DNA of 51,913 nucleotides from an uncultured Eubacteriales bacterium (GTDB lineage: Bacteria; Bacillota; Clostridia; Oscillospirales; Oscillospiraceae), in assembly GCA_900544405.1 (NCBI GenBank), contig UQVA01000014.1, forward strand, positions 1 through 51,913, in the 5' to 3' direction. Made by a program: the position numbers and the translations under genes. Position 1 is the stretch's first letter. Every line of letters begins with the position of its first letter. Below, piece by piece: positions 1-6,960 of this stretch. The notes beneath the pieces were generated by a model, which ran no database searches, was not told where the DNA came from, and saw only the letters and a list, made by a program, of their open reading frames with translations.

Positions 1-44
1 CCCCACTTGTTAGATAGTATATCATACTTGTCTAACAAATGGGG
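1..44. repeat. Long imperfect palindrome at the window edge
   Basis: Arms 1-14 and 31-44 match at 13 of 14 positions, and an inner pair AGTAT/ATACT (16-20 and 24-28) extends the dyad to the centre. It lies 35 bp beyond the stop codon of the minus-strand membrane protein. It could be that gene's terminator (any T-tract would lie outside the window) or an operator for a gene to the left. The AT-rich core is unlike its GC-rich surroundings. Confidence 0.6.
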
Positions 45-79
45 TGCAGTTCATTTTGCCTTCAGCGGGGGAAGTTTCT

Positions 80-724
80 TTAGAATTCTACCGGCGGATG
101 CTCATGGTCGGCCAGGTGGTCCGGCTGACGGCGGGGCATTCCGGTATCCTTATCCCGGTTGCAGAACAGGAAGAAGGGCCGGGTCACGGGGAACAGGATG
201 GTCAGCACCAGGAACAGCGTCTCGTTGCCCAGACTGGTGGAGGCGTACACATCGTACAGGGCGATGCAGCGCAGCACGAACAGAGCAAGGCCCACACCCA
301 GATTGATGACCGCCACAACGATCACGCTGCCCAATGCGGACAGCGCCGCATAAAGGATTGTGTCGATGTCGGTGGCTATAGCGTGGAGCAGCACATTGAA
401 AATGGCGCCGACGCTGGCCACCACCACGGTGGCGTTCATAAAAAAGCTCACGATGCTCAGGGCCAGCAGTGCCTTCCGGCGGCTCCTGACCTCCCCACGA
501 GCCAGGTAACGGTACTGGTCAGCGATGTTGCCAATGGTCCAGTCATAGCCCACAGGCAGCCAACTGAGCCAGCCGTTTCGCAGGCCCCGGCGATTGGCGA
601 TGGTGGTCAGACCGATGGATGCAAGCACCCACAACAGGATGCCCAGCAGGCCGGAAAAGCCCATGTAGCCCAGGGACCGCAGCACAGCGGTAACAACTTG
701 ATAATCCGTTTGATAATCCGTCAT
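80..724 (-). CDS. Uncharacterised multi-pass membrane protein, paralogue 1 of 3
   Basis: A 214-residue protein of unknown function. Hydrophobic segments lie near residues 18-42, 86-115, 120-152 and 165-187. Between the first two is a conserved polar block, about 45-85, with RRGLRNGWLSWLPVG, a DQYRYL motif and several basic residues. IALYDVYAS (about 154-162) precedes the last segment, and the tail is polar with several His and Pro residues. The two plus-strand genes immediately to the right encode clear paralogues sharing the same blocks. The ATG at 722-724 follows a GGAGG. The gene is divergent from paralogue 2. I do not recognise a named family; the W-x-W-x-P-[VI]-G block recalls small membrane proteins that pack a W-P motif after the first helix, but that is only a resemblance. 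Confidence 0.85.
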   Translation of the reverse strand: MTDYQTDYQVVTAVLRSLGYMGFSGLLGILLWVLASIGLTTIANRRGLRNGWLSWLPVGYDWTIGNIADQYRYLARGEVRSRRKALLALSIVSFFMNATVVVASVGAIFNVLLHAIATDIDTILYAALSALGSVIVVAVINLGVGLALFVLRCIALYDVYASTSLGNETLFLVLTILFPVTRPFFLFCNRDKDTGMPRRQPDHLADHEHPPVEF

Positions 725-755
725 AGGAATACCTCCCTTACTTTATTTCGTGTTT

Positions 756-784
756 AGTGTATCACACTCCCCGGCAGATTTCAA
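756..784 (-). promoter_or_regulatory. Sigma-A promoter for paralogue 1
   Basis: On the minus strand: -35 TTGAAA (779-784), 17-nt spacer, -10 TACACT (756-761) preceded by TGA, an extended -10. The plus-strand promoter 57 bp away has the same TGTGATAYACT core. Confidence 0.6.
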
Positions 785-817
785 CAATTATCGTACCGGA
801 AAAAACCAATGTTTTTC

Positions 818-846
818 TTGCCGTCCGCCCCTTTCTGTGATATACT
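818..846 (+). promoter_or_regulatory. Sigma-A promoter for paralogues 2 and 3
   Basis: -35 TTGCCG (818-823), 17-nt spacer and -10 TATACT (841-846) with an extended TGA. The Shine-Dalgarno AAAGGAGGGG follows almost at once, so the 5' leader is very short. Confidence 0.6.
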
Positions 847-867
847 TTTGAAAAAGGAGGGGTTTCC

Positions 868-1464
868 ATGCCATACGACGACTTTTTCACTTTGTTCTGG
901 TGGACCTTCTGGGGGTACTTTGCCTTCTGGATGCTGATCGCTCTTGCCATCTATGTTTTCGTTGCCATCTCACTCTACAGTATGGCCTCCCGGAGGGGCA
1001 TCCGCCATGCCTGGCTGGCCTGGGTCCCCATCGGAAACAATTGGATTCTTGGCAGTCTTTCCGACCAATACCGCTATCTGGTAAAAGGCAAAATCTGCCG
1101 CAAGCGGGTGATCCTGCCTGCGCTGTCCGGCGGCGTTCTCCTGCTCATTCCGGTGATGTCCCGGATGGTCACCGTCAACGCGGCGCTGGGTGCATTGTTC
1201 GATTGCTATTTTTCCGCTGCCTCCACGCTCCTGGGCTCTGTGTTCCTTGCGCTGGCCGTCATAGCGATTCTGATCGTCGTGCAGGTCTTTTTCTACATAG
1301 CCGTTTATGACATTTACCGCTCCTGCGACCCGGACAATGCCGTTCTGTTTCTGATTTTGACCATTGTGGTGCCGCTGTGCTACCCCATTCTGCTGTTCTG
1401 CTGCCGGAAGAAGGAACTGGGGATGCCGCCCCGGCGGCCCATACTCCCGGAGGACGGCCAATGA
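868..1464 (+). CDS. Uncharacterised multi-pass membrane protein, paralogue 2 of 3
   Basis: 198 residues, function unknown. Hydrophobic segments lie near residues 8-37, 86-110, 118-146 and 158-176. The conserved block SRRGIRHAWLAWVPIG (41-56) with SDQYRYLVKGK (65-75), IAVYDIYRS (about 144-152) and the ending CCRKKELGMPPRRP match paralogues 1 and 3. The stop overlaps the start of paralogue 3 in an ATGA, so the two are translationally coupled and probably made in similar amounts. The start at 868 has an AAAAAGGAGGGG ribosome-binding site. No enzyme motif, signal-peptidase site or transport signature is visible. A role as hetero-oligomer subunits is inference. Confidence 0.85.
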   Translation: MPYDDFFTLFWWTFWGYFAFWMLIALAIYVFVAISLYSMASRRGIRHAWLAWVPIGNNWILGSLSDQYRYLVKGKICRKRVILPALSGGVLLLIPVMSRMVTVNAALGALFDCYFSAASTLLGSVFLALAVIAILIVVQVFFYIAVYDIYRSCDPDNAVLFLILTIVVPLCYPILLFCCRKKELGMPPRRPILPEDGQ

Positions 1465-2051
1465 ATGAAGTGAATGAGACTTGGGCGCCGGTGTTCCTTT
1501 TTCTGGTGGCCATTGCACTGATTTTCGTCTATCACTGGGTCCTGGAGGGCATCGCCTATCAGGCCATGGCCCGGCGGCGGGGCCTGCGGCACCGTTGGCT
1601 GGTGTGGCTGCCCGTGGGCCGGGACTGGGTCCAGGGCAGTCTTTCGGACCAGTATCAGTACCTGGTCCGGGGACGGATACAAAGCAAACGGAAGGTCCTG
1701 CCGGGCCTCTCTCTGGGAAAGCTCCTGCTTTGGGCAGGGGTCATTGGAACGTATCTCTGGCCTCTGTCCAAGCTCCTGCAATACACCAGCAACATCGTCC
1801 TTTGGGAAAAGTTTGGCATTCCCGCTTTAATGCAATGCACCGCCGAGTTGACGCTCCTGGCATCTTTCTCGCTGCTCCGATATCCGGTGCGGCTGATGCG
1901 GGCCATTTTTCGGACCATTGCACTTTATGATGTGTACGCCTCCTGTATGCCCGGCAGCCAGGCCACCTACCTGGTGCTTTCCCTGCTTTTCCCCGTTACC
2001 CGGCCCATCTTCCTGATGTCCTGCCGGAAAAAGGGACTGCAATATCCGTGA
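1461..2051 (+). CDS. Uncharacterised multi-pass membrane protein, paralogue 3 of 3
   Basis: 196 residues from the ATG at 1461, chosen because it forms an ATGA overlap with the preceding stop and lies just after GGAGGAC. An upstream in-frame ATG at 1377 would overlap paralogue 2 by nearly 90 bp and is unlikely. It shares RRRGLRHRWLVWLPVG, SDQYQYLVRG, IALYDVYAS and the CRKKG ending with its neighbours. The middle segment (about residues 80-140) is the most diverged, which suggests the conserved loop rather than the helices carries the shared function. It is followed directly by an intrinsic terminator, which closes a two-gene unit. Function unknown. Confidence 0.85.
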   Translation: MNEVNETWAPVFLFLVAIALIFVYHWVLEGIAYQAMARRRGLRHRWLVWLPVGRDWVQGSLSDQYQYLVRGRIQSKRKVLPGLSLGKLLLWAGVIGTYLWPLSKLLQYTSNIVLWEKFGIPALMQCTAELTLLASFSLLRYPVRLMRAIFRTIALYDVYASCMPGSQATYLVLSLLFPVTRPIFLMSCRKKGLQYP

Positions 2052-2055
2052 AAAT

Positions 2056-2095
2056 ACCCCCTCCCGAATACTCTCCGGGAGGGGGTCGTTCTTTT
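2056..2095 (+). terminator. Intrinsic terminator after paralogue 3
   Basis: A perfect 11-bp stem (2056-2066 with 2076-2086, ACCCCCTCCCG and its complement) with a 9-nt loop, followed by CGTTCTTTT. Confidence 0.85.
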
Positions 2096-2102
2096 GAGAA
2101 AT

Positions 2103-2151
2103 GCCTTCCCCTGGGGGAAGGTGGCTTTGCGAAGCAAAGACGGATAAGGGG
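2103..2151 (-). repeat. Palindromic intergenic repeat, family A, copy 1
   Basis: On the minus strand: CTTATCCGTC, a stem-loop CTTTGC-TTC-GCAAAG (2125-2139), then CCACCTTCCCCCAGGGGAAGGC (2103 end). The same order of blocks recurs at 19299-19448 and 44711-44841 with a different stem-loop each time. Confidence 0.75.
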
Positions 2152-2196
2152 CGGTAGGCAGTATCGTTTTTGCGTGTAGGGGCGCCGGGGCTGTTT

Positions 2197-3066
2197 TTAC
2201 CCCTTCACGCTTCCTGCGGTGACGCCCTTGATGATGCTCTTGGACAGGATGATATACACCACCAGCACCGGCAGGATGGCCAGCAGGATGAACATATACA
2301 CCTTGCCCAGGTCGAACTTGGAATAGTCCGCCGCACGAAGCTGGGCAATCATAATCGGCACGGTCTTTTTCTCCGCCTTATTCAGCAGCAGGGCCGGGAG
2401 GAAATAGTTGTTCCAGGATTCCACAAACGAGAAGATCATCTGCACCGCCAGGGCAGGCTTGATCATGGGCAGGACGATGCGGTTGAAGGTGGAAAACTCT
2501 CCGCTGCCGTCCACCCGGGCCGCATCCACCACCTCCATAGGCAGGACGCTGCGCATATACTGGAGCATATAGAAGAACACCACCGGCGCTGCGATGCCCG
2601 GCAAGATCAGCGGCAGGTAGCTGTCCGTCAGGCCCCACCGGAAGCACATCTGCACGAAGCCGGAGGCGGAGACCTGCTTGGGAATGACCATCACCGCCAG
2701 AATGAAGGTGGTGGCCGCTTTTTTCAGCTTGAAGTCATAGGCATAGAGGCCGTAGGCGGTCAGGGCCGAAAAATAGGTGGTCAGCAGGGCCGTGCAGGCC
2801 GCCACGAAGAAGCTGTTGGCCAGGCCCCGGGGGATGCTGATGGAATCGTCGTTCCAGGCGTTTTTCAGGTTCGTCAGGAAATTCGTGCTGGGCAGCAGCC
2901 GGAAACCTCCCTGCAGGTCCGCATTGGACCGGGTGGCATTGATGATGAGCATATAGAAGGAAAAGAGACACAGGAAGCTCAGAAAAATCAGAATGGCGTA
3001 GACCACGATGCGGCTGACCGTCAGCATGGCTCTGGCCTTGCGGCTGTCGGAAGAATTGGTTTTCAT
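2197..3066 (-). CDS. Carbohydrate ABC transporter permease, MalG-like
   Basis: 289 residues, inner-membrane subunit of a family-1 sugar ABC importer. About six hydrophobic helices are visible, and the cytoplasmic EAA loop that docks the ATPase is recognisable as EVVDAARVDGSGEFSTF, about residues 176-192, ending in VLP. The start has a GGAGG spaced 8 nt upstream. It is the last gene of a LacI / binding protein / permease / permease unit, 12 bp after the partner permease. No ATPase gene is present, so a shared MsmK-type ATPase elsewhere is expected (inference from family practice). Substrate is probably a beta-glucoside oligomer, judged only from the divergent GH94 and GH1 genes. Confidence 0.92.
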   Translation of the reverse strand: MKTNSSDSRKARAMLTVSRIVVYAILIFLSFLCLFSFYMLIINATRSNADLQGGFRLLPSTNFLTNLKNAWNDDSISIPRGLANSFFVAACTALLTTYFSALTAYGLYAYDFKLKKAATTFILAVMVIPKQVSASGFVQMCFRWGLTDSYLPLILPGIAAPVVFFYMLQYMRSVLPMEVVDAARVDGSGEFSTFNRIVLPMIKPALAVQMIFSFVESWNNYFLPALLLNKAEKKTVPIMIAQLRAADYSKFDLGKVYMFILLAILPVLVVYIILSKSIIKGVTAGSVKG

Positions 3067-3078
3067 AGTCGCCCCTCC

Positions 3079-4026
3079 TTACTGCTCGTCCTTGTTCAGG
3101 GTCTTGAACACCAGAATGCTCAGAAGGCCCGTAATGAGGAAGATGATGACCGACACGGCTCCCGCCATGCCGTAGTTCTTGCTGGTTTTCAGGAAGTTGT
3201 TCAGGTACATGATGAGGGTGGTGGAGGACCGGTTGGGGGTGCCTGCACCATTGGTCAGCACCTGGGGTACGTCGAACATCTGCAAGCCGCCAATGAGGGC
3301 CGTGATGATGGTGTAAACCAGCACCGGCATCAGCAGCGGCAGCGTCACCCGGAAGAACACCTGCAAGGAATTGGCCCCGTCAATGTTGGCGGCCTCAAAG
3401 AGGTTCTGGTCGATGCCCATGATGCCCGCCATCAGCAGAATGGTCGTGTTGCCGAACCACATGAGGAAGTTCATGGTGGCCACCAATCCCCGAACCGTGA
3501 CCTGCTTGTCGAAGAAGGGAATGACTTCATCGGACCAGCCCAGGGCCACGATGAGCTGATTCACCGGACCCACGTTGGAGAACAGGGTGAAGAACAGCAT
3601 AGAAAAGGCCGAGGCCATGATGAGGTTGGGCATATAAATGACGGTCTTGAAGAACTGCTGGCCCTTGATCTTCAGCCGGTAGCTGGTGAAGAACACGCTG
3701 AGCAGCAGGGCGATCAAAATCTGCGGGATAGCGCCCTCGATCCACATGATGAGGGTATTCCCGGCGAAGCGGAGGATGCTGATGGAGCCGTTCTTGTCCG
3801 GGGTAAACAGCTTTACATAATTCTGAAAGCCCACGAACCGGGGACCCACCTGCTCCAGCCCCTCCCGGTAATTTTCAAAGAAGCTGTTGTAAATGGTCAG
3901 GATCTGGGGCGCCAGGGAGAAAATGCAGTAGGTCAGGAAGAAGGGCAGGATGAACAGATACCCCCATTTGGCATAGCGGACGCCCTTTTTCCGGCGTAGG
4001 CGGGGTGCGGACTTGGTCATTTCCAT
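3079..4026 (-). CDS. Carbohydrate ABC transporter permease, MalF-like
   Basis: 315 residues from the ATG at 4024-4026, chosen because AAGGAGG lies just upstream; an in-frame ATG 102 bp earlier has no comparable site and would run into the hairpin region. A basic N-terminus (RLRRKKG) precedes the first helix, about six helices follow, and the EAA loop reads EAANIDGA. This is the longer of the two permeases, as usual for the MalF type. It pairs with the downstream MalG-like protein to form the membrane channel. Paired hairpins separate it from the binding-protein gene and may lower its expression relative to that gene. Confidence 0.92.
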   Translation of the reverse strand: MEMTKSAPRLRRKKGVRYAKWGYLFILPFFLTYCIFSLAPQILTIYNSFFENYREGLEQVGPRFVGFQNYVKLFTPDKNGSISILRFAGNTLIMWIEGAIPQILIALLLSVFFTSYRLKIKGQQFFKTVIYMPNLIMASAFSMLFFTLFSNVGPVNQLIVALGWSDEVIPFFDKQVTVRGLVATMNFLMWFGNTTILLMAGIMGIDQNLFEAANIDGANSLQVFFRVTLPLLMPVLVYTIITALIGGLQMFDVPQVLTNGAGTPNRSSTTLIMYLNNFLKTSKNYGMAGAVSVIIFLITGLLSILVFKTLNKDEQ

Positions 4027-4058
4027 AGCGGTTGCCTCCTTGAAATATGTTGCTTTTT

Positions 4059-4142
4059 CGGGATTCCCAAATCCCGGCCTTTTCCGGGCCTTGGGAACGC
4101 CGAAAATCACGTTTCCGGGGCAGGACAACCGCCCTGCCCCGG
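4059..4142 (-). other. Paired hairpins between binding-protein and permease genes
   Basis: A perfect 10-bp stem (4115-4124 with 4133-4142, CCGGGGCAGG) lies 16 bp past the binding-protein stop codon, and a second stem, CGGGATT/AATCCCG (4059-4065 with 4070-4076), follows. Neither has a T-tract on the minus strand. They look more like mRNA-stabilising or partial termination structures than full terminators. This position commonly favours binding protein over permease. Confidence 0.6.
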
Positions 4143-4158
4143 AGATGGTCCTATGCAG

Positions 4159-5535
4159 TTACGGGGTGGTGATGGTGGGATAGTTCTCGCTGACCAGGGC
4201 GTAGAAGTTGGCCATGGCCTGCTCCTCGGTCACGTCGCCGTCGCAGTATTCCCGCCAGCTCTTCTGCAGGCTCTCGTTGATGACCTGGTCGTAGTGGGTG
4301 TGGTTCTCGAACACGATGTTCTGAGCCAGTTCGCAGTAGAGGGCCGTGTCGTTCTGGCCGCCCAGGAAGGCGTTGCCGAAGGAAGGATCGTTGGCGAACT
4401 TCTCGTTGACGGTCTTGTTGTTGGAGAACTGCATATCGTCCTTCACCAGCTTGGAGCAGGTGTCCTCATCGTTGATGAACTGGTTCATGATGTCCCGGAT
4501 CATGGTGGGGTTATCGGAACCGGCAGCGGCCAGCAGCCAGGTGCCGCCCCAGAAGTGGGCCTGAGGACCCTGGCAGATGGCCCAGTCGCCGGAGCAGCCC
4601 TTTTCGGGGTCCTGAGCGTTGCCCATGGAGAAGTTATAGTACCAGGCGGGGCCAAAGAAGCACATGGTCTTGCCGTCGGCAAACATCTGGGCGGTGCACT
4701 CGTCGGACCAGATGTCGCAGGTCTGGGTGTAGCCCTTGTCGGTAAAGTCCTTGGCCTGCTTCATCCATTCCTGGATGGCGGCGGGCATCTGCAGGTTCTT
4801 GTCGGCGTCCACCCAGGGCTCCGTCACGTTGTTGGAGAACACCCGGTAGGTGGCGGATTCGGAAGCGGTCATGTAATAGCCCTTTTCCTTGGCCTTGGCG
4901 GCGACTTCATTGAACTTGGTCCAGTCGGACAGGGCCTTCTGGACTTCTGTGGGGTCGTCGGTGCCCAGCACGTCCTTGGCGATGGACCGGCGGTAGATGA
5001 GGGCGGCGGGGCAGCACTGGAAGGAAACGCCCTTCACGACGCCGCTCTCATCGGAGGCACACTGGACGGTGTACTCGTAGGTGTTGGAGAAATCGGTAAC
5101 GCCGAGGGCGGTCACGTCCTGGGTGCAGCCGGAGTGGGTGTACTTGGTGATGTAGTCGGCTTCGGCCAGGAACAGGTCGATCTTGTCGTCGTCGGCAGCA
5201 CCGGCCTGAGCCATCAGGGCCTGGTCCAGCTTTTCCTGATAAGCGCCGCCGTCACTGGGGGTGATGATCCAGTTCACGGTCACGCCGTCGGGGACCTTGT
5301 AATACTTCTCGAAGAAGCCCTTGAATTCTTCGTTCCATGCGTAGATGTTGAAAACCTTTCCTTCGGTGGAGGCAGCGGGGGTGGTGTCCGCAGGCTTGGT
5401 GTCCGCTGCGGGGGTGGTGGACTTGGTGTCCGCCGGTTTGGTGGCGGAAGTGGTGCCGGGATCGCTGGTGGTCGCGCAGGCTGCCAGGGCAAATACCATG
5501 GTCAGCGCCAGGAGCAGGGATAGTGCCTTTTTCAT
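4159..5535 (-). CDS. Sugar ABC transporter substrate-binding lipoprotein
   Basis: 458 residues. A type II signal peptide MKKALSLLLALTMVFALAAC ends in the lipobox LAAC, so the protein is lipid-anchored outside the membrane. A low-complexity Thr/Ala/Pro/Lys linker (about residues 22-57) with repeated ADTK-type units tethers the folded domain. The rest fits a family-1 solute-binding protein, rich in Trp, Tyr and Asp as expected for oligosaccharide contacts. The start follows AAGGAGGAAACC. Stop and start neighbours put it second in the LacI-led operon. Cello-oligosaccharide is the likely ligand by context (GH94 and GH1 divergent); the sequence alone does not prove the ligand. Confidence 0.92.
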   Translation of the reverse strand: MKKALSLLLALTMVFALAACATTSDPGTTSATKPADTKSTTPAADTKPADTTPAASTEGKVFNIYAWNEEFKGFFEKYYKVPDGVTVNWIITPSDGGAYQEKLDQALMAQAGAADDDKIDLFLAEADYITKYTHSGCTQDVTALGVTDFSNTYEYTVQCASDESGVVKGVSFQCCPAALIYRRSIAKDVLGTDDPTEVQKALSDWTKFNEVAAKAKEKGYYMTASESATYRVFSNNVTEPWVDADKNLQMPAAIQEWMKQAKDFTDKGYTQTCDIWSDECTAQMFADGKTMCFFGPAWYYNFSMGNAQDPEKGCSGDWAICQGPQAHFWGGTWLLAAAGSDNPTMIRDIMNQFINDEDTCSKLVKDDMQFSNNKTVNEKFANDPSFGNAFLGGQNDTALYCELAQNIVFENHTHYDQVINESLQKSWREYCDGDVTEEQAMANFYALVSENYPTITTP

Positions 5536-5605
5536 TTCGGTTTCCTCCTTAAAATATTGTTTCCAATGGAAATACGGAATCTATGTGCACTGCTTTTCGC
5601 AGTTG

Positions 5606-6616
5606 TCACCGGATGTCCTTCACGCTCTCCCGGACCCGCAGGGAACCGGAAATCACGATGCGGTCGGGAATCGTCGTTTTGGGCCGTTCGACCAGATCCA
5701 CCAGTCCCTTTGCGGCCGTGCGGCCCATGGTCAGGGTGTCCTGATGGTAGGTGGTGAGCCGGGGAAAGAAAATATCCGCCAGGGCAATGCCGTCATAGCC
5801 CGCCACGCTGATGTCCTCGCCGATTTGAAGCCCCGCCTCCCGGATGGCGTTCATGCCGCCGATGGCGGAATAATCATCCGGGAACAGGATGCAGGTCGGC
5901 CGGTCCGGCAGGCTCAGCAGCCGCCGGGTGGCCTCGGCGCAGGATTCTGCGTCCTGATAGGGGCTGCCCACCAGATATTCCGGCGGCAGGTCCAAGCCCA
6001 ATTCTTCGCAGGCCCGGTAGAAGCCGGTCATCCGGTTCTCCGCCACGGCGGAGCCGGTGCCGTGGATAAAGGCGATCTTTCGGTGGCCCCGGTCAAATAC
6101 ATAGCGCATGAGGGCCTCCACACCGTGGACATTGTCGGAGATCACCGACAGGCGGTTGTTGAAAACATGGTCGATGGTCACCACCGGCAGGTCCGAATGA
6201 ATCAGCTCCAGCACCTGGGGGTCCGTGAAGTTCACGCAGGCCACGATGACCCCGTCCACCTGCCGGTAAAGGCAGTGCTGCAAATAGGTGGTGCTGCGAT
6301 TGCCCACATTTTTATTGATGAAGGTCACGTCGTAGCCGTGGGCCTCCGCCTCCACCTTCAGGCTTTCCAGCATGGGAGCGAAGTAGGGGTGGGTCAGGCC
6401 GCTGTTCTTCTCGTCGGCAAAGAGGATGCCGATGTTGTAGGTCCGGTTGGCCTTCAGGGCCCGGGCCGCTGCGTTGGTCACATAGCCCATCTCGTCCGCC
6501 GCCCGGCGGATGCGCTCCCGGGTGTCCTCGCCGATGTCGGACTGGTCGTTCAGGGCCTTGCTGACCGTGGCCACCGACACCCCGCAGCGCTGGGCAATAT
6601 CTTTCATAGAAACCAT
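5606..6616 (-). CDS. LacI-family transcriptional regulator
   Basis: 336 residues. An N-terminal helix-turn-helix, IAQRCGVSVATVSKALN (about residues 6-22), and the hinge helix AARALKANRT precede a periplasmic-binding-protein-like sugar-sensing domain ending in RVRESVKDIR. The ATG at 6616 has GGAGG 8 nt upstream; a second ATG three codons in is less well placed. It is the first gene of the ABC transporter unit and is divergent from the GH94-GH1 pair, so it probably represses both. Operator-like sequences with a central CG sit on both sides of the intergenic region (6639-6654 and 6910-6937). The ligand is not predictable from sequence; cellobiose is the natural guess. Confidence 0.92.
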   Translation of the reverse strand: MVSMKDIAQRCGVSVATVSKALNDQSDIGEDTRERIRRAADEMGYVTNAAARALKANRTYNIGILFADEKNSGLTHPYFAPMLESLKVEAEAHGYDVTFINKNVGNRSTTYLQHCLYRQVDGVIVACVNFTDPQVLELIHSDLPVVTIDHVFNNRLSVISDNVHGVEALMRYVFDRGHRKIAFIHGTGSAVAENRMTGFYRACEELGLDLPPEYLVGSPYQDAESCAEATRRLLSLPDRPTCILFPDDYSAIGGMNAIREAGLQIGEDISVAGYDGIALADIFFPRLTTYHQDTLTMGRTAAKGLVDLVERPKTTIPDRIVISGSLRVRESVKDIR

Positions 6617-6638
6617 TGGCTTCGCCTCCGGTGATTTA

Positions 6639-6654
6639 CTTAATCGTTATCGTG
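6639..6654. promoter_or_regulatory. LacI-type operator upstream of the regulator
   Basis: ACTTAATCGTTATCGT, an imperfect dyad around a central CG with a TTAATCG half-site, as LacI-family operators show. It lies between a possible minus-strand -10 (TATGCT, 6660-6665, with TTGCAT at 6683-6688) and the regulator's ribosome-binding site, where binding would block transcription. Confidence 0.55.
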
Positions 6655-6770
6655 GCTTTAGCATACAGCACTTTTTCTGAAAATGCAATAGCAAAATCGC
6701 AGAATTTTGGGCCAAACAGAAGATTCGGCGGGCTGTACAGATTTTCAGCGAAAATTTAGGCAAGGTGACA

Positions 6771-6784
6771 ACGAAAATTTTCGT
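6771..6784. repeat. Perfect 14-bp palindrome ACGAAAATTTTCGT
   Basis: A perfect dyad in the middle of the 344-bp divergent intergenic region, with a partial copy (GCGAAAATTTAGG) 23 bp before it. Its centre is AT rather than CG, so it is not the LacI site and may bind a second factor. Confidence 0.5.
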
Positions 6785-6909
6785 GGCCCGGAAAATCCTG
6801 CACAATTTCCGGGGGCAGAATTTGGACGAAACCACGAATTTCAGGTTTTTTTCGGTTCCCTATTGCTTTTTCCGGAGAAATCATGTACTGTAATTAGGAA
6901 ATATACGTT

Positions 6910-6937
6910 CCTTAATCGATTTAGGAATACGATTAAG
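6910..6937. promoter_or_regulatory. Double LacI-type operator upstream of GH94
   Basis: CCTTAATCGATTTAGG (6910-6925) is a near-perfect 16-bp dyad centred on CG. An overlapping weaker site, GAATACGATTAAG, is centred 13 bp further on. Together they give the inverted pair CTTAATCG / CGATTAAG. They lie just upstream of the GH94 ribosome-binding site and share the TTAATCG half-site with the operator at 6639. Confidence 0.65.
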
Positions 6938-6960
6938 TAGATTTTCAAGGAGGAATCGCC

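Noticed and set aside
44..757. Plus-strand open frame opposite membrane paralogue 1
   Set aside because: Composition (many Gln, His and Gly) is that of an antisense shadow; the minus frame has helices, paralogues, a promoter and a ribosome-binding site.
2170..3999. 609-codon plus-strand open frame over the two permease genes
   Set aside because: Low-complexity His/Gln/Glu-rich shadow typical of GC-rich antisense; permease motifs are clear on the other strand.
3079..4128. Upstream start of the MalF-like permease
   Set aside because: The extra 34 residues cross the intergenic hairpin and have no Shine-Dalgarno; the ATG at 4026 has AAGGAGG.
5588..5603. Terminator between the LacI and binding-protein genes
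   Set aside because: The stem ACTGC/GCAGT is only 5 bp with no T-tract on the minus strand, and the genes are best read as one operon.
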